DNA of 64,000 nucleotides. Source: Pseudomonadota bacterium (GTDB taxonomy: Bacteria; Desulfobacterota; Syntrophorhabdia; Syntrophorhabdales; Syntrophorhabdaceae). The notes under the pieces were generated by a model. That model saw nothing but the letters and a program-made list of their open reading frames with translations, did not search any database and had not been told where the DNA came from. The DNA is taken from assembly GCA_026388315.1 (NCBI GenBank), contig JAPLKA010000053.1, positions 1 through 64,000 of the forward strand, in the 5' to 3' direction. The first letter of the stretch is position 1. Each line of letters begins with the position of its first letter. Shown here in pieces: positions 7,181 to 14,703 of this stretch. The translations under genes and the position numbers were made by a program.

Positions 7181-10100
7181 ATGAGCACCTCACCATCTGC
7201 CAACGCCGCCGGAACCAGCATTACATCCACTTTATTGCATACCATGCAATCCTCTCGATCGAACAGACGCATTGCTTGGATCGTGCTGCTGGTTGGTCTG
7301 ATGATTACCGCCATTGCAGCCTTGTACATGAAATCGAGCGTGGAAAGGATTGCGGAGCGTGATTTCACCTTTCAGTGCAACGAGATTCAAAATAAAATTA
7401 CAGAAAGACTTGATGACCATGCTCGTATCCTGCAGAGCGGTGCGGCGTTATTTAAGGTATCAGAAATGGTCACGCGCGAAAAATGGCATATTTTTACCCA
7501 ACACCAGAAGTTTGAGAAACAACTTCCCGGTATTCAGGGCATTGGTTTCTCGCTTCTGGTTCCGCGTGAAGATCTCACCCGACACGTTCAGGAAATACGC
7601 CGTGAAGGTTTCCCGGAGTACAAGCTGAAGCCGGATGGTAATCGTGAAGTTTATTCCTCCATCATCTATCTGGAGCCATTTTCCGGTCGCAACCTGCGGG
7701 CCTTTGGCTATGACATGTTCTCGGAACCGGTGCGCCGGTCAGCAATGGAACGGGCGCGGGATACGGATATGGCTGCGCTCTCCGGCAAAGTTACTTTGGT
7801 TCAGGAAGCCGGCGCCGAAGTTCAGGCAGGCACCCTGATGTATTTTCCGGTCTACCGCAAAGGCATGCCCATCGAAACGGTAGAACAGCGGCGTGCGGCA
7901 ATCTATGGATGGATCTACAGTCCCTACCGGATGAATGACCTGATGCAGGGAATACTTGGTGCCCGCAATCCGGAGAAAGAAAAACAGCTTTATCTTCAGG
8001 TCTTCGATGGTGCGCAGCCTTCTCCTCAAAGTCTGCTCTATGAAAGTCATCCTGCGGGGGCCAAGAAGCTCCGGCCCGAAGAGCGCTTTACCCGACAGAT
8101 TCCAGTTGATTTCAATGGTCAACACTGGACACTGCGCTTTACACAAACCGGCGGCGGACTCTTCGCGGCAGCTTACATAAGCGTATGGCTCACCATTCTC
8201 GGCGGTATGCTCATCACGTTGCTGCTGTCCGCCCTGATCCGTACTCTGCTGAACACCCGTGCCGAAGCGCAGCGTATAGCGGAGAACTTGACTGAGGAGT
8301 TGAGGGAGAGTGAGGAAAAATACCGCGTCATTTTCAACAACGAGATATACGCAATCTGTATCTTTGATCTTGAAACGCTCGCACTGCTCGACGTAAATGA
8401 TGCCTTCTCTCGTTTATACGGTTATGGCCGGGAAGAACTCATTTCCGGGATGACAATCCACGATATTACGGCGGAGCATAAAGTATCCGATGCAGCGACC
8501 AGACAGGCCGTCCGTGAGGGTACAATCTTTATTCCTCTGAGGTATCATCGGAAGAAAGATGGCACAGTATTCCCGGTCGAAATTGTTGGCGGCCCTTATT
8601 CGTGGATGGGGCGCAAGGTAATGTTTGCCCTTGCACATGATATTACCGAGCGCAAACGAATGGAAGATGCGCTGCTGAATAGCAAACAGCAATACGACAA
8701 CTTGGTCTCCAACGTCCCTGTGGGTGTTTACATTATGCGCAGTACACCGATTGGGGCCTTCGCATTCGAATACGTTAGCCCTCGGGTGGCGGAAATATTT
8801 AATGTGAGCGCTGAAAACTTTCTGGCAGACCCACAAGCCGGATTCCAACCGATACATCCGGATGATCTGGACGCTCTTGTGAAATTAAATCAGGAGCGAT
8901 TTCGACAACCGCAGCCATTCAATTGGGAAGGACGGGCTATAGTCAATGGAGCGGTTAAGTGGCTCAGCATCGCATCTTCTCCCGAACTGCTGGAAAATGG
9001 AGACGTATTGTGGCATGGGGTCATCGCTGACATCACCGAGGACAAGCGGACGGAAGAGGCTTTGCGGGAGAACGAAGCCCGGGCTAAGGCGATGTTTCAG
9101 GCCATTCCCGATTTGATGTTCCGTATGGATAGTCAGGGCGTTTTTCTGGACTACAAGGCAGACATCAGCGATCTTTATGCCCAATCCGAGCCAACCCTTG
9201 TCGGCAAACGCAACCGAGATATTACCCCGCCCGAATTTGCCGATTTAATTGACCGGAAAATCCGCGCTACATTAGAGACCGGTAGACTGCAAAGCTTTGA
9301 ATATCAGCTGCCCATTCTGGACCGGGGCATGCGGTACTATGAGGCACGCATGGTTGCCAGTGGTGCAGCCGAAGTGACTGCAATCGTGCGCGACATTACT
9401 GAGCACAAACGGACCGAAGAAGAGCTGCTCCGTACTCAAAAGCTGGAATCACTCGGCATCCTCGCTGGCGGCATTGCCCATGACTTCAACAATCTTATGA
9501 CGGTTGTCCTGGGGAATGTTCAACTGGCGATGATGGGACTACCGTCGAATCATACATCATACCCTCTCCTTCAGGCTGTTTTGCAATCTGCCGAACAGAC
9601 CAGGGATCTTACCAGCCGTCTCATCACCTTCTCAAAAGGAGGCTTTCCCATTAAGCAGATAAGTGATGTTTCGGGAGTCCTTCAGGAAGTAGTACGGAAG
9701 ATGGTCAGAAAAACTGGTGTCCGAGCCGCCTTCGACATTGAAAAAGACCTCTGGTCTGCTAAAGTGGATGAAAACCAGATAAGGCAGGTCTTTTATAACC
9801 TTACCATGAATGCCGTTGAAGCCATGCCCGAAGGAGGAACCCTCACGATACAGGCACAAAATACAAAAGTACACTCTTCAGACGGTCTCCCGTTAAAGGA
9901 AGGATCCCACCTCAGAATAACCTTTGCCGATAACGGTACGGGGATTGCCGAAGAAAACCTTGTCCTTATCTTTGATCCCTATTTTACAACAAAAGGTATG
10001 GGTAATCAGAAGGGGATGGGATTGGGCCTGTCAGTCTGTTATTCAGTGCTCAAGAAACACGATGGTCATATTGCTGTCACGTCTCGGCCGGGGGAAGGAA

Positions 10101-10567
10101 CCGCGTTCACCCTCTACCTCCCTGCACTGGCTGAAAAGGCTCATGCGGCGAAGATAGAACGAGTGGCACCACCTTCTTCTTCCCCGAACCGGGTGCTTCT
10201 CATGGAAGATGAGATACATGTCCGTGCATTGGAACGGGCCTTCCTGGAACGGCTGGGATATGAGGTGACGGAAACCGGAGATGGCCGGGAAGCCATTGAC
10301 TGTTACAAAGAGGCCCTTCTCTTGAACAATCCTTTTGACCTGGTGATTCTGGACCTTACGGTTCGTCAGGGTCTGGGCGGGCAGCTGACCATGGAGAGGC
10401 TGCTTAAGGAAGATCCATCCGTCAAGGCCATCATTGCCTCGGGCTACGTGGATGAACCGGTGATAGAACACTACAAAGACTACGGCTTCCGGGGGGCTCT
10501 GAAGAAACCTTTTAGTTTTGAAGAATTTGGTGAAATGGTAAAGAAGGTTATAGGTACAGAGCCATAG
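7181..10567 (+). CDS. Hybrid sensor histidine kinase (CHASE-PAS-PAS-PAS-HisKA-HATPase-REC)
   Basis: The 1128-residue protein has a transmembrane helix at about 30-50, a periplasmic CHASE-type domain (about 75-300), a second helix (about 328-352), three PAS domains (about 380-500, 505-620, 635-740), a HisKA domain with the H-box 'GGIAHDFNNLM', a HATPase domain ('NLTMNAVEAM', 'ADNGTGI', 'KGMGLGLSV') and a C-terminal receiver domain with Asp in 'DLVILDLTV'. It should sense an extracellular small molecule, possibly a cytokinin-like or peptide ligand, plus internal PAS signals, and pass phosphate on within the chain or to another protein. No response regulator or output gene is adjacent, so its target is unknown. 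Confidence 0.9.
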   Translation: MSTSPSANAAGTSITSTLLHTMQSSRSNRRIAWIVLLVGLMITAIAALYMKSSVERIAERDFTFQCNEIQNKITERLDDHARILQSGAALFKVSEMVTREKWHIFTQHQKFEKQLPGIQGIGFSLLVPREDLTRHVQEIRREGFPEYKLKPDGNREVYSSIIYLEPFSGRNLRAFGYDMFSEPVRRSAMERARDTDMAALSGKVTLVQEAGAEVQAGTLMYFPVYRKGMPIETVEQRRAAIYGWIYSPYRMNDLMQGILGARNPEKEKQLYLQVFDGAQPSPQSLLYESHPAGAKKLRPEERFTRQIPVDFNGQHWTLRFTQTGGGLFAAAYISVWLTILGGMLITLLLSALIRTLLNTRAEAQRIAENLTEELRESEEKYRVIFNNEIYAICIFDLETLALLDVNDAFSRLYGYGREELISGMTIHDITAEHKVSDAATRQAVREGTIFIPLRYHRKKDGTVFPVEIVGGPYSWMGRKVMFALAHDITERKRMEDALLNSKQQYDNLVSNVPVGVYIMRSTPIGAFAFEYVSPRVAEIFNVSAENFLADPQAGFQPIHPDDLDALVKLNQERFRQPQPFNWEGRAIVNGAVKWLSIASSPELLENGDVLWHGVIADITEDKRTEEALRENEARAKAMFQAIPDLMFRMDSQGVFLDYKADISDLYAQSEPTLVGKRNRDITPPEFADLIDRKIRATLETGRLQSFEYQLPILDRGMRYYEARMVASGAAEVTAIVRDITEHKRTEEELLRTQKLESLGILAGGIAHDFNNLMTVVLGNVQLAMMGLPSNHTSYPLLQAVLQSAEQTRDLTSRLITFSKGGFPIKQISDVSGVLQEVVRKMVRKTGVRAAFDIEKDLWSAKVDENQIRQVFYNLTMNAVEAMPEGGTLTIQAQNTKVHSSDGLPLKEGSHLRITFADNGTGIAEENLVLIFDPYFTTKGMGNQKGMGLGLSVCYSVLKKHDGHIAVTSRPGEGTAFTLYLPALAEKAHAAKIERVAPPSSSPNRVLLMEDEIHVRALERAFLERLGYEVTETGDGREAIDCYKEALLLNNPFDLVILDLTVRQGLGGQLTMERLLKEDPSVKAIIASGYVDEPVIEHYKDYGFRGALKKPFSFEEFGEMVKKVIGTEP

Positions 10568-10628
10568 AATATTCCCATTACAGGGGAGACTATTTCAAGT
10601 GGTAATGGTTGTTCTCCAACATTTATGA

Positions 10629-10712
10629 AACTATATTAGTTGTAGGTGTTCTAAATAACAGGTAAATTCCATTTTACCGTTCATAAATACTGCACATTGC
10701 GGGTAGAAGTAT
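10629..10712 (+). repeat. Diverged ~80-bp repeat, copy 2
   Basis: Second copy of the repeat seen at 5865-5948, again beginning TTAGTTGTAGGTG. It contains a short inverted repeat (GGTAAA..TTTACC). It separates the sensor kinase from the restriction operon, in a 400-bp stretch that otherwise holds only the promoter at 10879. Confidence 0.45.
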
Positions 10713-10878
10713 AGCACTTGTTGCCAGCCAATTTTCAGTGCACGTGGACTCCGGCTGTCTTCCCGAAAGCAGTAAAACGTCAACCTTGAAGAAATTGCTT
10801 GATTGCAAACCGTAATAAGCATGATTTACATATAACAAACATTGACGCCACGCCTCATCTTCTGCGGTCTTTATTAAC

Positions 10879-10907
10879 TTGACATATAAACCGACGTTTC
10901 CTATAGT
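10879..10907 (+). promoter_or_regulatory. Promoter of the type I restriction-modification operon
   Basis: TTGACA (10879-10884), 17 bp, TATAGT (10902-10907). The predicted start is about 60 bp before hsdM, next to the palindrome GCATATGC at 10910-10917. Confidence 0.65.
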
Positions 10908-10973
10908 TTGCATATGCAGAAACAATGAATATTTCAAATAAAATTGTGGACTAAATTGATGAGAGAATAATTG

Positions 10974-12449
10974 ATGACAAAAAAGGAACTTGAAACCTAC
11001 CTGTGGGATGCAGCCAATATTCTTCGTGGAATGATTGATGCTGCTGACTTTAAACAATATATTTTCCCTCTGCTGTTTTTTAAGCGTATTAGCGATGTAT
11101 GGGATGAGGAATATCAAATAGCTCTGAAAGAAAGCGAAAATGACCTCGACTATGCCGAGTTCCGTGAAAACCACCGGTTTCAGATACCAAAGGGTTGCCG
11201 TTGGGAAGATGTACGCAAGAAAACCGTTGATGTTGGCGCTGCTTTACAAAACGCATTGAACGGAATTGAAAAAGCCAATTTTGAAATGCTCCATGATGTT
11301 TTCGGTGATGCACAGTGGACGAATAAGCGCCGGATGAGCGATGAAAAGATGCTCGACCTTATTGAACATTTCAGCCGGATGGATTTAACTGTCAGCAATG
11401 TCCCTCACGACATCATGGGCGAAGGCTACGAATATCTTATAAAGAAATTTGCAGATGACAGCGGCCACACCGCAGCCGAGTTTTACACGAATCGTACCGT
11501 TGTAAAACTCATGACAGAGATTACCGACCCACAGCCTGGTGAGAGCATTGATGACCCTACGTGCGGAAGCGGGGGTATTTTGCTCTCAAGTGTTCTGCAT
11601 GTAAAAGAACAGGGAAAAGAATACCGGACATTAAAACTGTACGGACAGGAACTGAACCTGATGACCTCTGCAATTGCTCGTATCAATATGTTTATGCACA
11701 ATGTTGATGAATTTTTAATTGTGCAGGGTGATACCCTTGATAACCCGCAGATACTTGAAAATGATGAGCTGAAGCAGTTTGACGTAATCATGGCAAATCC
11801 GCCATACAGTGTTAAACGCTGGAATCAGCAAAAGTGGATGAACGACCCTTTTGGCCGCAATATCTGGGGAACACCACCGCAAGGCTGTGCTGATTATGCT
11901 TTTCAGCAGCATATAATGAAAAGCCTTAATCCCGTTACCGGCAGAAGCGTGGTTCTCTGGCCGCATGGCGTTTTGTTTAGAGATGCCGAAAGTGGTATAC
12001 GCAAGAAAATGATTGAGGAAGATTATGTTGATGCGGTGATTGGCTTGGGGAAAAACCTGTTTTACAACAGCAGTATGGAAAGTTGCTTGCTGGTATGCAG
12101 AATGAAAAAGCCTCCCGAGAGAAGAGGTAAAATAATTTTCATTGATGCCAAAGAGGAATTGCGGATTGAAAGAACCAATGCCTGGCTGGAACCTCAACAC
12201 ATTAAAAAGATTGCCGGTGCCTACTGGAAATTTGAAGATGCCGAAGGCTTTGCAAAAGTGGTGAGCAATAAGGACGTGCTGGAAAACAACGGCAATTTAA
12301 GCGTTCAATTGTATGTGAAGAAGGCGGAAATTGCGAACGAGCACGATACCAAAGATTTGATTGCGAAAGTCAAGAAAGGGCAAATGCAAATCAATGCTTC
12401 ACTGGATGAGCTTTTCCTGAAACTGAAAGATATCGGGATAGAAGTATGA
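10974..12449 (+). CDS. hsdM: Type I restriction-modification DNA methyltransferase subunit
   Basis: HsdM transfers methyl from S-adenosylmethionine to adenine N6 within the site chosen by HsdS. An N-terminal helical HsdM_N domain ('LWDAANILRGMIDAADFKQYIFPLLFFKRISD') is followed by the catalytic domain with motif I 'DPTCGSGGIL' and motif IV 'NPPY'. 491 residues is normal for the family. I start at the ATG at 10974, one codon after the TTG, because of the GAGAG upstream. It opens a four-gene operon in which every junction is an ATGA overlap. Confidence 0.95.
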   Translation: MTKKELETYLWDAANILRGMIDAADFKQYIFPLLFFKRISDVWDEEYQIALKESENDLDYAEFRENHRFQIPKGCRWEDVRKKTVDVGAALQNALNGIEKANFEMLHDVFGDAQWTNKRRMSDEKMLDLIEHFSRMDLTVSNVPHDIMGEGYEYLIKKFADDSGHTAAEFYTNRTVVKLMTEITDPQPGESIDDPTCGSGGILLSSVLHVKEQGKEYRTLKLYGQELNLMTSAIARINMFMHNVDEFLIVQGDTLDNPQILENDELKQFDVIMANPPYSVKRWNQQKWMNDPFGRNIWGTPPQGCADYAFQQHIMKSLNPVTGRSVVLWPHGVLFRDAESGIRKKMIEEDYVDAVIGLGKNLFYNSSMESCLLVCRMKKPPERRGKIIFIDAKEELRIERTNAWLEPQHIKKIAGAYWKFEDAEGFAKVVSNKDVLENNGNLSVQLYVKKAEIANEHDTKDLIAKVKKGQMQINASLDELFLKLKDIGIEV

Positions 12450-13525
12450 ATGAAAAGTTGACGACCAACAACCTCTATTCAAAAATTGCCGAACTCTTAA
12501 AGGCTGCAAAGCAGACGGTTGCGCGTGCTGTAAATCAAACCATGGTCTACACTTATTTTGAAATTGGCAGGATGATTGTTGAAGACGAACAACAAGGAAA
12601 ACAACGGGCTGCATATGGCAAGCAGGTATTGAAAGAGCTTTCAATGCGGCTTACAATAGATTTTGGCAAGGGATTTTCAGTTGAAAACCTTGATAGGATG
12701 CGTTTTTTCTATCAAGTATACTCTAAATCAATTTCGTCAACAGCGTTGACGAAATTTGGTGAAGGCGATATGCCCTCAGCATCTTTGCAGAAATCAGAGG
12801 GGTCAGCCGAACCGCAAACACCCCATTTTCGATTATCATGGTCGCACTACCTCAAACTTATGCGGATTGAGAACCCTGATGAACGTAACTTCTACGAAAT
12901 AGAATGTACTGCTAATAACTGGAGCTTGAAAGAACTGCAACGGCAATTTGACAGCGCATTGTATGAACGCCTGGCCTTGAGCAGGGACAAAGAAGGCATT
13001 AAGCAATTGGCGCAAAAGGGACATCTTATTGAAAACCCTTCTGATGCAATAAAAGATCCTTATATTTTAGAATTTCTTGGATTGCCCGAACATCACCATT
13101 ATTCCGAAACTGTTTTAGAACAGGAAATATTCAATAAGTTAGAGCATTTTCTGCTTGAACTCGGTAAGGGCTTTACTTTTGTCGGCAGGCAGGTTCGTTT
13201 TACTTTTGATGAAAAACATTTTCGTGTTGATCTTGTGTTTTATAACAGACTTTTAAAATGCTTTGTTCTGATTGATTTGAAAATCGGCGAGATTACTCAT
13301 CAGGACCTTGGGCAAATGCAGATGTATGTTAATTATTATGACCGTTTTGTAAGGCTGCCCGATGAAAACAAAACCATCGGCATTATCCTGTGCAAAGACA
13401 AAAGCCAGACATTAGTAGAAATAACCCTTCCGGAAGATAATGACCAGATATTCGCCAGCCGCTACCAAACCATATTGCCGGATAAGCAAGCATTTATTGA
13501 GCTTTTGAATGAAGGTGAAGCATGA
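12446..13525 (+). CDS. YhcG/DUF1016-family PD-(D/E)XK nuclease
   Basis: The 359-residue protein has the N-terminal DUF1016 helical domain (about 10-150, with 'VYTYFEIGRMIVEDEQQGKQRAAYG') and a C-terminal PDDEXK nuclease domain (about 195-345): 'FTFDEKHFRVDLVFYNRLLKCFVLIDLKIG' gives D-(x)n-(D/E)xK. Proteins of this family often sit inside type I restriction operons; their exact role is unsettled. The gene lies between hsdM and hsdS with 4-bp overlaps on both sides, so it is made with the complex. The hinge (about residues 95-130) is low-complexity and its DNA holds a perfect 12-bp inverted repeat. Confidence 0.85.
   Translation: MNEKLTTNNLYSKIAELLKAAKQTVARAVNQTMVYTYFEIGRMIVEDEQQGKQRAAYGKQVLKELSMRLTIDFGKGFSVENLDRMRFFYQVYSKSISSTALTKFGEGDMPSASLQKSEGSAEPQTPHFRLSWSHYLKLMRIENPDERNFYEIECTANNWSLKELQRQFDSALYERLALSRDKEGIKQLAQKGHLIENPSDAIKDPYILEFLGLPEHHHYSETVLEQEIFNKLEHFLLELGKGFTFVGRQVRFTFDEKHFRVDLVFYNRLLKCFVLIDLKIGEITHQDLGQMQMYVNYYDRFVRLPDENKTIGIILCKDKSQTLVEITLPEDNDQIFASRYQTILPDKQAFIELLNEGEA
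12730..12756. repeat. Perfect 12-bp inverted repeat inside the YhcG-family gene
   Basis: AATTTCGTCAAC and GTTGACGAAATT are separated by AGC. It encodes part of the serine/threonine-rich hinge between the two domains and would form a strong hairpin in the mRNA. Confidence 0.8.
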
Positions 13526-14703
13526 AGTTGAGGAAAGAGGAATGGAAAGAAGTTAAGATTGAACAAATTTGTGAGTTTGTAAGAGGACCATTTGGCGGCT
13601 CCTTAAAAAAAGAAATATTTGTAAAAGAAGGTTATGCTATTTACGAACAACAGCATGCGATTAATAATCAGTTTAATACTTTTCGATATTTCATTGATGA
13701 AAATAAATTCAATGAAATGAAAAGATTCCAAGTTTTAGAAGGCGATATTATCATGAGTTGTTCAGGGACTTTTGGTAAGATTGCTATTATTCCAAAAAAT
13801 ACAAGAAATGGAATTATTAATCAGGCGTTACTTAAACTCCGCTGTAAAAATGAACTTAATAATTCCTTTTTCCAAATTTGGCTTAATAGCCAAAGCTTTC
13901 AAAAAGAGGTTAATTCAAGTGTTCAAGGAACTGCGATAAAAAACATTGCATCAATTGCATTTTATAAACAAATTCAAATCCAGCTCCCGCCTCTCGAAGA
14001 GCAAAAACAAATCGCCGCCCTTTTTCAATCCATAGAAACCGCTATTGAGCAGGTGGAGGGACAGGAGAAGAAGTTAAACACGTTGCAAAAAACATTAAGT
14101 AATGGCTTGGTAAGCAAATCACCTGTTTGGGGGAATTTACTTTCAGATAAAAACTGTAATCTCTGCACGTTTGAGGATATAACTGATTGTATAGAAGAGC
14201 ACGATAAGAAGCCATTGAAAAGTGGAATTACCCGCTTTGTTGGCTTAGAATTTATTGAAGCAGAAAACTTCAATTTGCAAGGTTTTGGGGATATCGAAAA
14301 AGGCACAACCTTCACAAAGCGCTTCTCAAAAGGCGATGTATTATTTGGCAAACGCAGAGCCTATTTAAAGAAAGTTGCAGTTGCCGACTTTGATGGTATT
14401 TGTTCCAGTGACATTTTGGTTTTTAGAGCAAATAAAACAAAGATGTTGCCTGAATTATTGCCTTACTATGTTTCCTCGGAAACCTTCATAAATCATGCGG
14501 TCAGCACATCGGCAGGTTCTCTTTCACCAAGAACAAAATGGAACGATTTATCAGTCTTGGAAGTATCCATCCCCGACTTAAAAGCCCAAGAAAAGATTGT
14601 GGAAGTATTCCAGCAGTTACAACTAACACTGGATCAACTCAAACAGCAAAAAACAACTCTCAAAAACCTGAAACAAAAACTACTAAGCGAGATTTTAGGA
14701 TGA
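13522..14703 (+). CDS. hsdS: Type I restriction-modification specificity subunit
   Basis: HsdS chooses the bipartite DNA target for HsdM and HsdR. The 393 residues form two target-recognition domains (about 1-150 and 200-350), each followed by a coiled-coil spacer: 'LPPLEEQKQIAALFQSIETA' after the first and 'IPDLKAQEKIVEVFQQLQLT' after the second. This is the normal layout. The spacing helices are repeated in sequence, as usual for HsdS. The start overlaps the nuclease stop and the stop overlaps the hsdR start. Confidence 0.93.
   Translation: MKLRKEEWKEVKIEQICEFVRGPFGGSLKKEIFVKEGYAIYEQQHAINNQFNTFRYFIDENKFNEMKRFQVLEGDIIMSCSGTFGKIAIIPKNTRNGIINQALLKLRCKNELNNSFFQIWLNSQSFQKEVNSSVQGTAIKNIASIAFYKQIQIQLPPLEEQKQIAALFQSIETAIEQVEGQEKKLNTLQKTLSNGLVSKSPVWGNLLSDKNCNLCTFEDITDCIEEHDKKPLKSGITRFVGLEFIEAENFNLQGFGDIEKGTTFTKRFSKGDVLFGKRRAYLKKVAVADFDGICSSDILVFRANKTKMLPELLPYYVSSETFINHAVSTSAGSLSPRTKWNDLSVLEVSIPDLKAQEKIVEVFQQLQLTLDQLKQQKTTLKNLKQKLLSEILG

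Noticed and set aside
14538-14699. Longer N-terminus for HsdR
   Set aside because: It lies inside hsdS in another frame; the ATG at 14700 overlaps the hsdS stop like all other junctions in the operon.
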